29,956 nucleotides of DNA from an uncultured Peptoniphilus sp. (GTDB lineage: Bacteria; Bacillota; Clostridia; Tissierellales; Peptoniphilaceae). Below are positions 14,889-23,098 of this stretch, piece after piece. Below the pieces are notes generated by a model. The model was not told the DNA's origin. It made no database searches and was given only the letters and a program-made list of their open reading frames with translations. Position numbers and translations under genes: made by a program. How positions within the stretch are numbered: position 1 is the stretch's first letter; every line of letters begins with the position of its first letter. The DNA lies in the NCBI GenBank assembly GCA_946999425.1, contig CAMQDG010000012.1:1-29956 (forward strand), written 5' to 3'.

Positions 14889-16552
14889 TATATTTCCATT
14901 ATTATTGGTAAAATCATTGGGTTTCTCTTAGTTTGATGGTATAGATAACTTCTTAAATCTTCTCTTATACTTGTCTTTAAAGTTGACCAATCACTTATTG
15001 ATTTTTTAGTGCATCTATCTAAGGTTCTCTTAACGACATCTCTTGCATCGTCCATTAAATCTCCAGATTCTCTAACATATACAAATCCTCTTGAAATAAT
15101 GTCCGGTCCTGAAACAACTTTTCCCTCTTGTTTTGATATTGTAACAACGACTGCAATAAGTCCATCTTCTGAAAGATGCTTTCTATCTCTTAAAACAATA
15201 TTTCCTACATCGCCTATGCCTAAGCCGTCTACAAGTATATTTCCCGATGGAACATCACCTATAATACTTGCCGATTTATTATTAAACTCCAAGCAATTTC
15301 CATTTTCCATTATAAATATATTAGAGGCATTTATTCCCATTTTTTCTGCAATTGTAGCGTGTTTTAAAAGGTGTCTTACTTCTCCATGAGCCGGAATAAA
15401 ATATTTAGGCTTTATTAATGATAACATCATCTTTAATTCTTCTTGACAAGCATGACCCGAAACGTGAATTTCACTTAGAGCTTCATATACAACCTGTGCT
15501 CCACTTTCAAGTAATTTATTTATTACCTTGGCAACACTGTTTTCATTTCCTGGAATAGGTGTTGCTGAAAGTATTATCATATCATTAGGTGTAAGCTGAA
15601 TTTTTTTATGCTCTCCAAAAGCAATCCTTGTAAGAGCACTCATAGGCTCTCCTTGAGAACCTGTTGTAATAAGAACAAGTTCATCATCATTGTATTTTCT
15701 CATAGAATTAATATCTATGATGGTATCTTTTTTTACGCGAACATAGCCCAATTTTCTTGCAGTTTCCATCATTGTTTCCATACTGCGACCTGAAAGGACA
15801 ACTTTTCTTCCAAAGTGCTCTGCCGCATTAATTATTTGTTGGACTCTATGAACATTACTTGCAAATGTTGCAACAATTATTCTATGAGGTGTTGCTCCTT
15901 GAAAAATTCTGTTAAAGGTTTCTCCTACATTACTTTCAGAAAGAGAATAACCCTTTCTCAAAACATTTGTAGATTCTCCTACCATGGCAAGAACTCCACG
16001 CTTTCCTATTTCTCCAAGTCTTTGTAGATCTATAGGCTCTCCAGAAATCGGTGTAAAATCAACTTTAAAGTCTCCTGTAAAAAATACCGTTCCTATAGGT
16101 GATTTTATCGCCAATGCACAGGCATCTGGAATAGAGTGATTTACTCTTATAAATTCAATCTCAAACTTACCAAGCTTAATTGTATCTCCTTGGTGAACTA
16201 CATTTAAATCTACATTAGGAAGTCTGTGTTCTTTTAACTTGTTTTCTAAAAGTCCCATAGTAAGTGGTGTTCCGTAAATTGGAAAATTCACTTGTTTAAG
16301 GGCATAAGGAATGGCACCTATATGGTCTTCATGACCGTGAGTCAGTACAAGTCCCTTTATTTTTTCCTTGTTGTTAATAAGATAAGTTATATCAGGAATA
16401 ACTACATCAATACCAAGCATTTCATCTTCAGGAAAAGTCATACCGCAGTCTACAATAATTATATTGTCTCTGTACTCAAGAACTGTCATGTTCTTTCCTA
16501 TTTCGTGAAGACCTCCAAGGGGAATAAGTTTAAGTTTGTTATTATTTCTCAT
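14888..16552 (-). CDS. rnjA: Ribonuclease J
   Basis: RNase J is a metallo-beta-lactamase/beta-CASP nuclease with 5'-3' exo- and endonuclease activity in mRNA decay and rRNA maturation. The 554-residue protein shows the zinc motif HGHEDH (H72, H74, D76, H77), FTGDFKVDFTP, the beta-CASP region with ATFASNVHRVQQI, GSQGEPMSAL, the HVSGHACQEEL motif and IPAHGEVRHL. The C-terminal domain includes SRGFVYVRESGDLM. Full length. It overlaps fur and trmR in ATGA and TAATG junctions. Whether a second paralogue exists elsewhere cannot be told, so J1 versus J2 is not resolved. Confidence 0.95.
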   Translation of the reverse strand: MRNNNKLKLIPLGGLHEIGKNMTVLEYRDNIIIVDCGMTFPEDEMLGIDVVIPDITYLINNKEKIKGLVLTHGHEDHIGAIPYALKQVNFPIYGTPLTMGLLENKLKEHRLPNVDLNVVHQGDTIKLGKFEIEFIRVNHSIPDACALAIKSPIGTVFFTGDFKVDFTPISGEPIDLQRLGEIGKRGVLAMVGESTNVLRKGYSLSESNVGETFNRIFQGATPHRIIVATFASNVHRVQQIINAAEHFGRKVVLSGRSMETMMETARKLGYVRVKKDTIIDINSMRKYNDDELVLITTGSQGEPMSALTRIAFGEHKKIQLTPNDMIILSATPIPGNENSVAKVINKLLESGAQVVYEALSEIHVSGHACQEELKMMLSLIKPKYFIPAHGEVRHLLKHATIAEKMGINASNIFIMENGNCLEFNNKSASIIGDVPSGNILVDGLGIGDVGNIVLRDRKHLSEDGLIAVVVTISKQEGKVVSGPDIISRGFVYVRESGDLMDDARDVVKRTLDRCTKKSISDWSTLKTSIREDLRSYLYHQTKRNPMILPIIMEI

Positions 16553-17010
16553 TTTTTCACCTTGCCGGCTAATTTCTTATAACATTCTTTACAGTAGCCG
16601 GTAAATTTCAATTGATGATCGATGATTTTAAATTCTTCATTTTTTTCAACTTCTTTTTCTATATCGTCAAGTAAGTCTATTTTTACTTCTTGAACCTTTC
16701 CACATTCCAAACAAATTAAATGGTGGTGATTGTGGCCGTTGTTATTTAATTTTATTTCGTATCTTGTTATATTGTCGCCAAAGGAAATTTGGTTTATAAG
16801 TCCCAATTCGTTAAACAAGAGAACTGTCCTATATACAGTTGCAATACCAATTTCTGGATCAATTTTAGATACAATTTTAAACACTTCTTCAGTAGTTAAA
16901 TGCTTATTCATATTATCTACAAATACGTTATAAATTTTTACTCTTTGATTTGTAAATTTATATCCATTATCTTTTAAAACTTTTTTTACATATTCATTAT
17001 CAAGTTTCAT
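16549..17010 (-). CDS. fur: Fur-family metal- or peroxide-responsive repressor
   Basis: This is a ferric-uptake-regulator family winged-helix repressor. The 153-residue protein has an N-terminal DNA-binding domain with GIATVYRTVLLFNELGLI (55-72), then the metal region NGHNHHHLICLECGK. Structural-zinc cysteine pairs are C100/C103 and C140/C143. The residue before the histidine cluster is glutamate (TRYE, E85), as is usual for iron-type Fur, whereas PerR normally has aspartate there. This favours Fur, but PerR or Zur are not excluded. Its ATG overlaps the DUF1292 stop by four bases, and its stop overlaps rnj likewise. Confidence 0.85.
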   Translation of the reverse strand: MKLDNEYVKKVLKDNGYKFTNQRVKIYNVFVDNMNKHLTTEEVFKIVSKIDPEIGIATVYRTVLLFNELGLINQISFGDNITRYEIKLNNNGHNHHHLICLECGKVQEVKIDLLDDIEKEVEKNEEFKIIDHQLKFTGYCKECYKKLAGKVKK

Positions 17011-17252
17011 ATATCCTCCTCTTTTTCTATTAATTCTTCATAGGCTTCTTTAGCCTCATTTAATTCATCATCGTCAATTCCTTTTAAATACTGGTTACCT
17101 TCTTTATCTTTTGCAATTTTTAAAATATAAAGATTTTCTTCATCATCTTTAGGACTCATGGCTACATAAGCCTTATTATCTATTTCAAATTTTGCTCTGA
17201 TTATAAACTCAAACTTTTGTCCCTTTTCGTCATAAAAAACTTGTCTATCCAT
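17007..17252 (-). CDS. DUF1292 family protein
   Basis: This is a small acidic protein of 81 residues with the DUF1292 pattern: MDRQVFYDEKGQKFEFIIRAKFEIDNKAYVAM in outline, then DDEENLYILKIAKDKEGN and a glutamate-rich end. DUF1292 genes very often sit between ruvX and a fur or rnj gene in Firmicutes, as here, but the function is unknown. The ATG at 17252 is chosen because AAAGGAGAAAC lies just before it; an in-frame start at 17303 would overlap ruvX much further. The gene overlaps the ruvX stop by 8 bp and fur by 4 bp. Confidence 0.88.
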   Translation of the reverse strand: MDRQVFYDEKGQKFEFIIRAKFEIDNKAYVAMSPKDDEENLYILKIAKDKEGNQYLKGIDDDELNEAKEAYEELIEKEEDI

Positions 17253-17670
17253 TGTTTCTCCTTTGAGTGTCCAAATAAGTTTGCAATATATAAGTTGCGG
17301 CAATCCTATCTATATATTTTTTTCTATTTTCTCTTCTTACTGAACCCTCTATTAAAACTTTCTCAGCAGAAAGTGTTGTCATTCTCTCGTCCACATAAAT
17401 TAATTCTATCTTGTATTTATTCTTTAATTTTTCTGCAAATTTCATTACTTTTTCGCTTTGAGGACCAAGGGTATTATTCATATTTTTAGGAAGACCTGCC
17501 ACTACTTTTTTTACATCATATTTGTCTATTAATTCTTTAATTTCCCCATAGGTTTGTTCTTTTGAAATTCTTTTTATTGTTGTAAGACTTTGAGCTATCA
17601 TTCCAAAAGGATCAGAAAGGGCAACTCCTATATAGACATCTCCTATATCAAGTCCTAATATTCTTTCCAT
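17245..17670 (-). CDS. ruvX: RuvX/YqgF Holliday junction resolvase-like nuclease
   Basis: YqgF/RuvX proteins are RNase H-fold nucleases linked to pre-16S rRNA 5'-end processing and proposed as Holliday junction resolvases. From the ATG at 17670 the product is 141 residues. It has the first catalytic strand ILGLDIGDVYIGVALSDPFG, VAGLPKNMNNTLGPQSEKV, and the terminal DERMTTLSAEK motif with its acidic residues. A TTG four codons upstream is in frame, but MERILGLD is the usual family start. It follows ireB after a perfect hairpin and overlaps the DUF1292 gene. Confidence 0.95.
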   Translation of the reverse strand: MERILGLDIGDVYIGVALSDPFGMIAQSLTTIKRISKEQTYGEIKELIDKYDVKKVVAGLPKNMNNTLGPQSEKVMKFAEKLKNKYKIELIYVDERMTTLSAEKVLIEGSVRRENRKKYIDRIAATYILQTYLDTQRRNNG

Positions 17671-17691
17671 ATTAACTCTCAAAATTTTAAT

Positions 17692-17719
17692 AGATGTGAG
17701 AGATTCTCACATCTTTTTT
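17692..17719. repeat. Perfect 10-bp hairpin across the ireB stop codon
   Basis: AGATGTGAGA (17692-17701) and TCTCACATCT (17705-17714) pair perfectly around a three-base loop. The T6 run follows on the plus strand (17714-17719). On the transcribed minus strand the stem is followed only by ATTAAAATTTT. It overlaps the end of ireB and lies upstream of ruvX, so it may be a processing or stability element, or may stop antisense transcription. Confidence 0.7.
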
Positions 17720-17964
17720 CTTAAATAGGATTTTAATAATTCTGACAATAGTTCGTCACGTTCAATTTCCTGTATAATCGCTCTTGCATTATTAAAGCCT
17801 GTGATATAAGTAGGGTCTCCTGATAAAATATAACCTATTATTTGATCAATAGGATTATAACCCTTTTCTTCCAAGGCGCTGTAAACAGTTCTTAAAATAT
17901 TTTGTATTCTTTCAGTTTCAAGATCTTGTTTTTTAAAAACTTGTGTTTCGTGTATATCGCTCAT
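17707..17964 (-). CDS. ireB: IreB family regulatory phosphoprotein
   Basis: IreB (DUF965/YrzL) is a small protein phosphorylated by the PASTA kinase IreK in Enterococcus, where it restrains cephalosporin resistance. The 85-residue product matches the family along its length: ETERIQNILRTVYSALEEKGYNPIDQIIGYILSGDPTYITGFNNARAIIQEIERDE in outline. The ATG follows AAGGAGGG and a clear promoter, making this the first gene of the eight-gene operon down to udk. The alaS-ireB-ruvX order is common in Firmicutes. A cognate PASTA kinase is not in the window. Confidence 0.95.
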   Translation of the reverse strand: MSDIHETQVFKKQDLETERIQNILRTVYSALEEKGYNPIDQIIGYILSGDPTYITGFNNARAIIQEIERDELLSELLKSYLRKKM

Positions 17965-17981
17965 AAAATCCCTCCTTATTA

Positions 17982-18010
17982 ATTATAACACAATACTATC
18001 ATTTTTATAA
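17982..18010 (-). promoter_or_regulatory. Promoter of the ireB-udk operon
   Basis: The minus strand has TGTTATAAT, an extended -10 with perfect TATAAT (plus-strand 17982-17987). A weak TTATAA lies 17 bp upstream. It is followed by the ireB ribosome-binding site and lies just downstream of the alaS terminator. Confidence 0.65.
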
Positions 18011-18030
18011 AAAAATTATCATTTGCATTA

Positions 18031-18057
18031 AAAAAATCGGGATAAACCCGATTTTTT
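18031..18057 (-). terminator. Terminator after alaS
   Basis: AAAATCGGG and CCCGATTTT (plus-strand 18033-18041 and 18047-18055) pair around a five-base loop. A-rich and T-rich flanks make it work in either direction. On the minus strand it begins within a base or two of the alaS stop and ends in a run of T residues, separating alaS from ireB. Confidence 0.88.
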
Positions 18058-20665
18058 ATTTTATCATTTCTTTTGCTTTATCAAGTGCTTTATCAACTTT
18101 TGTAAGGTCTTTTCCTCCAGCGGTTGCCATATCAGGTCTTCCACCTCCGGATCCTCCTGTAACTTTAGCAACTTCTCTTACAATATTTCCTGCATTGTAT
18201 TTGTTTGTAAGGGACTTACTTACACTTGCAATAAAGTTTAATTTTCCTTCATTTACAGTTGAAAATACAAGAACACATTGGCCAAGTTTACCCTTTACCT
18301 CATCAGCTATATTTCTTAAAGTATTTACATCAATTCCTTCAAACTTATAAACTATAGCCTTTGCTCCTTCAATTTCATAGGCAGCCTCTAAAATTTCAGA
18401 TACATTATTTTTTGCACTTTGTAATTTATAATCTTCAAGTTCTTTTTTAAGCGCTTTTAACTCATTTGAGTTAGTTTTTATTTTTAAAATTATGTCAGAC
18501 TTATTAGTTTTTAAAAGACTGCAAATGTCCTCTTCAGTTTTCAAGCTTTCATTTAAATATTCATAAACTTTAGGACCAGTTATACATTCAATACGTCTTA
18601 CTCCTGAGGATACCCCACCTTCTGATAAAATCTTAAACATGGAAATATCAGCAGTATTTTTTACATGGGTTCCTCCACAAAGTTCCATTGAAAAATCTCC
18701 CATTTTTACAACCCTTACTATATCTCCGTACTTTTCTTCAAAAAGACCTACTGCCCCAAGTTTATATGCTTCTTCAGGGTTTGTAACAATAGTTTCAACT
18801 TCAAGACCTTGGAAAATCTTTTGATTTACAATTTCTTCAACTTTTTTAAGATCTTGTGGTGATATTGCTTCAAAGTGAGTGAAGTCAAATCTCATATAAG
18901 AATCTGTAACAAGAGAGCCTGCTTGATGAACATGATCTCCTAAAACATCTCTAAGAGCCCTATGAACTAAATGCGTTACCGAATGGTTACGCTTTATATT
19001 TCTACGCCTTTCTGAGTCTACCAGAGCTTCCACAGGTCCTTTTTTTACTATACCACTTTCAACTTCACCTATTTGAATGTGAATGCCCTTAGAAGTTTTT
19101 TTAGTATCCAAAACCTTAAAAGTAAAATCTTTGCCTTTAATTATACCGGTATCTCCAATTTGTCCTCCGCTTTCACCATAAAATGGTGTTTTATCAAGTA
19201 AAATTGCAGCTTTTCCTTGGCTTAATTCTTCTACTTCTTCATTATCTTTTATAATTTTTATAATTTGGCTTTGAGTTTTTTCAGTTTCATAACCTACAAA
19301 TTGACTGTCTATATTTTCATATAGGTGTTCATCTTCTTTGTTTGTCCAACCTATATTATCCATATCCCTTGCTTGTCTTGCTCTTTGACGTTGCATTTCC
19401 ATTAATTTTTCAAAGCCTTCTTCGTCAACTTTAAGACCTCTTTCAGCTAAAATTTCTTTAGTTAAATCAACTGGAAAACCATAAGTGTCATATAATTTAA
19501 AAGCATCTTGTCCTGATAGAGTTTTTTCTTTTCCTATATTTTTAACATAAGTATCAAGAATATTCATACCTTGATCAAGAGTTTCAAGAAATTTTTCTTC
19601 CTCATTTCTAATTACTTCTTTTATAGATTCTCTATTTTCTTTAAGATCGTCATATTCTACGCTCCAAGAATCTATAATTTGATCACATAAATCGGCCAAG
19701 AAAGATTTCTTTATCCCTAAGATAATTCCATGTCTTGCAGCACGTCTTATAAGTCTTCTTAATACATAGCCTCTACCTTCATTAGAAGGTCTTATAGTAT
19801 CGGAAATCATAAAAGTCATAGCTCTTATATGGTCTGTTATAACTCTAACAGAAACGTCCTTATTTTTATCACTTCCATATTTATAGCCAGAAATTTTTTC
19901 AATTTGTTTTATAATATCTTGAATTGCGTCTATTTCAAAAATGTTATTTGTTCCTTGAAGAACTGTTGCTATTCTTTCAAGTCCCATTCCCGTATCAATG
20001 TTAGGATGTTTAAGAGGATTATAATGTCCCTTTTCATCCTTATCAAATTGTGTAAATACAAGGTTCCAAACTTCAATATATCTGTCGCAATCACATCCCG
20101 GTTTACAATCAGCTTTACCGCAACCGTACTCTTCTCCCCTGTCTACATAAATTTCACTACATGGACCTGAAGGTCCAACTTCAAGTTCCCAGAAGTTATC
20201 ATCTTTACCAAGTCTTACTATTCTATCTTCAGGAAGACCTATTTCATTTTTCCAAATATTAAAGGCTTCGTCATCATCTAAATATACAGTTGCCCAAAGT
20301 TGTTCTGGTTTTATATCCAAATGCTCAGTTAAAAATTCCCAAGCCCAATTAATAGCTTCATGTTTAAAATAATCTCCAAAAGAAAAATTACCTAACATTT
20401 CAAAAAATGTAGCATGCCTGTCCGTATGGCCTACATTTTCAATATCACCTGTTCTTATACATTTTTGACAAGTTGTAACTCTACTTCTTGGTGGTGTAAG
20501 TTCTCCTGTAAAATATTTTTTCATAGGTGCCATGCCTGCACCGATTAAAAGAAGTGACTTGTCATTTTTCGGTATAAGTGAAAAACTCTTTAAAATTAAA
20601 TGTCCCTTTGATTCAAAAAATTTTAAATATTCCCTTCTTATTTCATGAAGTCCTAAATTTTTCAT
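18056..20665 (-). CDS. alaS: Alanyl-tRNA synthetase
   Basis: AlaRS charges tRNA-Ala and clears mischarged Ser and Gly. The 869-residue protein has the class II catalytic domain (GLHEIRREYLKFFESKGH; FEMLGNFSFGDYFK; GLERIATVLQG), the tRNA-recognition domain, and an editing domain with zinc-type residues HSVTH (561-565) and C663-GGTH (to H667). A C-terminal DHHA1/C-Ala domain ends GGSGGGRPDMATAGGKD. The start is set at the ATG at 20665 (MKNLGLHE), preceded by AGGGG, which matches the family N-terminus. An in-frame TTG at 20701 lies inside the leader hairpin and is unlikely. It is transcribed alone, between its own promoter and terminator. Confidence 0.97.
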   Translation of the reverse strand: MKNLGLHEIRREYLKFFESKGHLILKSFSLIPKNDKSLLLIGAGMAPMKKYFTGELTPPRSRVTTCQKCIRTGDIENVGHTDRHATFFEMLGNFSFGDYFKHEAINWAWEFLTEHLDIKPEQLWATVYLDDDEAFNIWKNEIGLPEDRIVRLGKDDNFWELEVGPSGPCSEIYVDRGEEYGCGKADCKPGCDCDRYIEVWNLVFTQFDKDEKGHYNPLKHPNIDTGMGLERIATVLQGTNNIFEIDAIQDIIKQIEKISGYKYGSDKNKDVSVRVITDHIRAMTFMISDTIRPSNEGRGYVLRRLIRRAARHGIILGIKKSFLADLCDQIIDSWSVEYDDLKENRESIKEVIRNEEEKFLETLDQGMNILDTYVKNIGKEKTLSGQDAFKLYDTYGFPVDLTKEILAERGLKVDEEGFEKLMEMQRQRARQARDMDNIGWTNKEDEHLYENIDSQFVGYETEKTQSQIIKIIKDNEEVEELSQGKAAILLDKTPFYGESGGQIGDTGIIKGKDFTFKVLDTKKTSKGIHIQIGEVESGIVKKGPVEALVDSERRRNIKRNHSVTHLVHRALRDVLGDHVHQAGSLVTDSYMRFDFTHFEAISPQDLKKVEEIVNQKIFQGLEVETIVTNPEEAYKLGAVGLFEEKYGDIVRVVKMGDFSMELCGGTHVKNTADISMFKILSEGGVSSGVRRIECITGPKVYEYLNESLKTEEDICSLLKTNKSDIILKIKTNSNELKALKKELEDYKLQSAKNNVSEILEAAYEIEGAKAIVYKFEGIDVNTLRNIADEVKGKLGQCVLVFSTVNEGKLNFIASVSKSLTNKYNAGNIVREVAKVTGGSGGGRPDMATAGGKDLTKVDKALDKAKEMIK

Positions 20666-20686
20666 TAATAAATTCCCCTTTATTCT

Positions 20687-20721
20687 AAAAAGTCCTCCCA
20701 ATTACAGGAGGACAGTAATTA
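20687..20721 (-). promoter_or_regulatory. alaS leader with terminator-like and competing hairpins (possible attenuator)
   Basis: Just after the predicted alaS start of transcription the RNA can fold GTCCTCC with GGAGGAC (plus-strand 20707-20713 and 20692-20698, eight-base loop) followed by five U residues, a compact terminator. Overlapping it, AATTAC pairs with GTAATT (plus-strand 20715-20720 and 20700-20705). Each stem uses the other's loop, so the two folds exclude each other. No T-box landmarks are seen. It could equally be a simple terminator for upstream read-through. Confidence 0.5.
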
Positions 20722-20730
20722 ACTATTAAC

Positions 20731-20759
20731 ATTTTAAATTTAAATAGTGGCTTTGTCAA
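20731..20759 (-). promoter_or_regulatory. alaS promoter overlapping the upstream stop codon
   Basis: The minus strand has a perfect TTGACA (20754-20759) and TAAAAT (20731-20736) at 17-bp spacing. The stop TGA of the transporter gene forms part of the -35 box. Transcription would start near 20724, upstream of the hairpins and 60 nt before alaS. One of the strongest promoters in the window by match to consensus. Confidence 0.75.
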
Positions 20760-22000
20760 TTTATGCCAGTTTTTCTTTCATAATATTTAAGTTTTATAAA
20801 ATCAATTAAAATAATTATTACGGAAATAAGTGGAACTCCTAAAATCATTCCCATTACGCCGAACATTCCTCCTCCAATAATTATAGCTATTAATATTAGA
20901 AGTGGATTTAAACCAATTTTATCACCTAACAATTTTGGGGCGATTATATTATTTTCTGCCCATTGTATTAGCACAAAAATAATTCCCACAATAAGCGCCT
21001 TCATTGGTGACTCCATAAAGGCAAACAAAACTGCCGGCAAAAATCCTAATAAAGGTCCTATATATGGAATAATATCAGCTATACAAGTTACAAAGCCTAT
21101 AATTATTGCAAAATCCACCCTTACTATTAAAAGGGCAATCATAGTTATAAGACCTACAAAAATTGCCATTAAAAGTCTTCCCTTGACAAATTCGAGAAGG
21201 GCATCATTTATTCTTACAGCGACATACATTACATCTCTTTTGTATTTTTCAGGTATATTCCTTACTATAAAAGATTTGACCTTATCTTTATCAACTGTAA
21301 AATAAAATGTAAATATCATTACAAGGAAGGTTTTTACAAGAGCGGAAAGCATTCCGCTTATACCACTGGCAATATTTCCTATACTGCTAAAAAGTTTGTC
21401 TTGATAATCCTTTATAATATCTAAAAATCTCTTTCCAAATTGTTCAACAATGTTTACATCGCTTTTGCTAGCAAAGTTTGCAAACTTTCCTTCCATCATT
21501 TTTTGCAAGTTGTTTGTTATTTCATCAGCCTTGTCTGAAAAAGTTTCTATTATTTTAGGCGTTGATGAAATTAATTTTCCAATTTCGCTTACAGTTTTAG
21601 GAACTACAATTGCCAGTAAGATTGCCATAACAAGAATGAAAATCACATATACTATTATTACTCCATATGCTCTTTTTATTCCCTTACTTTCCAATTTATT
21701 TACTATGGGATTTATAATAAATGCCATTATAGCAGCAATAAATATCGCTCCTGCCGTATCTTTTAAAATAGGATACTTGTTAAAAATTAAAACAACAAGT
21801 CCTGCTAAGATAAGACCTAAAACAATTTTTAAAATTAGGAGAATATCTATTCTTATTCTCTTATTTCTCTCAATATATTTATTACCGATATTAATTAAAT
21901 AATAAATACATAAAAAAACTAAGACTCCCAAAAGAATTGTAAGTGAATTGCTTAAAAATTTAGGTGTAATAAATTTTTGAACAGTTTCAATTTTATTCAT
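20756..22000 (-). CDS. AI-2E family transporter (PerM/YtvI-like)
   Basis: AI-2E/PerM-family proteins are integral membrane transporters or exporters with diverse, mostly unproven substrates. Some family members act as ion antiporters. The 414-residue protein has two extra N-terminal spans (about 15-35 and 47-67), paired spans at about 75-130, a large amphipathic middle segment (about 130-210, KTVSEIGKLISSTPKIIETF), and a C-terminal cluster with the conserved IPYIGPLLGFLPAV and GGMFGVMGMILGVPL motifs. It overlaps iscS by eight bases, so it is the last gene of the suf-isc transcript, a surprising partner. The name does not imply AI-2 export here. Confidence 0.88.
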   Translation of the reverse strand: MNKIETVQKFITPKFLSNSLTILLGVLVFLCIYYLINIGNKYIERNKRIRIDILLILKIVLGLILAGLVVLIFNKYPILKDTAGAIFIAAIMAFIINPIVNKLESKGIKRAYGVIIVYVIFILVMAILLAIVVPKTVSEIGKLISSTPKIIETFSDKADEITNNLQKMMEGKFANFASKSDVNIVEQFGKRFLDIIKDYQDKLFSSIGNIASGISGMLSALVKTFLVMIFTFYFTVDKDKVKSFIVRNIPEKYKRDVMYVAVRINDALLEFVKGRLLMAIFVGLITMIALLIVRVDFAIIIGFVTCIADIIPYIGPLLGFLPAVLFAFMESPMKALIVGIIFVLIQWAENNIIAPKLLGDKIGLNPLLILIAIIIGGGMFGVMGMILGVPLISVIIILIDFIKLKYYERKTGIN

Positions 22001-23096
22001 TCTTTACCTCACTTTTTAGTAGGTTTATTAAAACATCTATTTCTTCTTTTGTATTTTCCTCATTTAAAGAAATTCTAATAGAAGAAGCAGCTTCTTCATC
22101 ACTAAGGCCTATTGCTTTTAAAACATGGGATGGACTTAATGACCCCGCTGTACAGGCAGAGCCTGCAGATGCACATATTCCTGCTAAATCAAGTTTCATT
22201 AAAGTTATATTTTGAGGAATTCCCTCTAATATAAAGTTTACATTGCCGACCAACCTTTTTTCAAGACTTCCGTTAATTTTTATTTTTAAATCTTCCAAAT
22301 TTTTTATTAAATAGTCTCTTAAATTTTTTATATAGGTTCTATTATCATGTTGGCTTTTTATTTGGCAGGCTTTTCTAAGGCCTATAATACCTTGCACATT
22401 TTCTGTGCCAGGTCTTTTTCCCCTTTCTTGCGAGCCTCCAAAAATTAAATTGTCTATTTTTATGCCTTCTCTTAAATACATAATCCCAATTCCTTTAGGA
22501 CCCCTAATTTTATGAGCAGACATTGAAGCTGCATCTAATTTTTTAAAATCAATATCCGTATTAAAAAATCCTTGAACCACGTCACTGTGAAAGAAAATAT
22601 TGTGAGTCTTTGCAATTTTTGAAATTTCTTCAATAGGCTCTATTGTTCCGATTTCGTTGTTTGCAGCCATAATGCTTATTAAACCTGTATCTTCATTAAT
22701 AAGACTTTCCAGTTCTTCAAGATCTATGATGCCGTCTTTATTAACTTTTACATAATCAACTTTTACGCCATTTTCTTTTAAATATTCAGCCGTATGTAAA
22801 ACGGCATGATGTTCAATGGTGCTTGTTATTAAGTGATTTTTTTTAGAGGCCTTTAACAAGCCTCTAATAGCCCAATTATCAGATTCAGTTCCACCAGAAG
22901 TAAAATAAATTTCTTTCGGTTTTACTTCCATAATATTTGCTATAGTTTGTCTTGCATGTTCAATGGCACCTTTAGCTTCTTGCCCTATAGAATATACACT
23001 TGAAGGGTTCCCACTTATTTTTTTGTAGGCTTCATACATCTCTTCCAAGACTTGAGGATGTATTTTTGTAGTTGCCGCATTATCAAAATAAATCAT
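21993..23096 (-). CDS. iscS: Cysteine desulfurase, NifS/IscS type
   Basis: This PLP enzyme removes sulfur from cysteine and passes it on for Fe-S clusters or tRNA thiolation. The ATG at 23096 (MIYFDNAATTK) gives 367 residues; a longer frame from 23183 would run deep into the Rrf2 gene and is rejected. Visible sites are STIEHHAVLH, the PLP lysine K196 in SAHKIRGPKG, and the active cysteine C315 in ASAGSACTAG, the longer-loop class I form unlike SufS. It lies two bases after the Rrf2 gene. As a second desulfurase in the same operon as sufS, it may serve tRNA modification (MnmA or ThiI) rather than SufU, but no such partner is next to it. Confidence 0.92.
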   Translation of the reverse strand: MIYFDNAATTKIHPQVLEEMYEAYKKISGNPSSVYSIGQEAKGAIEHARQTIANIMEVKPKEIYFTSGGTESDNWAIRGLLKASKKNHLITSTIEHHAVLHTAEYLKENGVKVDYVKVNKDGIIDLEELESLINEDTGLISIMAANNEIGTIEPIEEISKIAKTHNIFFHSDVVQGFFNTDIDFKKLDAASMSAHKIRGPKGIGIMYLREGIKIDNLIFGGSQERGKRPGTENVQGIIGLRKACQIKSQHDNRTYIKNLRDYLIKNLEDLKIKINGSLEKRLVGNVNFILEGIPQNITLMKLDLAGICASAGSACTAGSLSPSHVLKAIGLSDEEAASSIRISLNEENTKEEIDVLINLLKSEVKNE

Positions 23097-23098
23097 AT

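Noticed and set aside
15009..15389. 126-codon plus-strand frame opposite ribonuclease J
   Set aside because: It is antisense to a conserved enzyme, with no recognisable domain or start signal.
17692..17719. Intrinsic terminator ending an ireB-only transcript
   Set aside because: The T run follows the stem only on the plus strand; on the minus strand the downstream sequence is A-rich, and ruvX has no promoter of its own that I can see.
20666..20701. TTG start extending alaS by 12 codons
   Set aside because: It lies within the leader hairpin, adds residues not typical of AlaRS, and has no useful ribosome-binding site; the ATG at 20665 has AGGGG and the family N-terminus.
20687..20755. T-box riboswitch before alaS
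   Set aside because: The leader is only about 60 nt long and lacks the T-box sequence and specifier stem.
20756..22000. AI-2 quorum-sensing exporter function
   Set aside because: The family name is historical; no luxS or lsr genes are nearby, and the context is Fe-S assembly.
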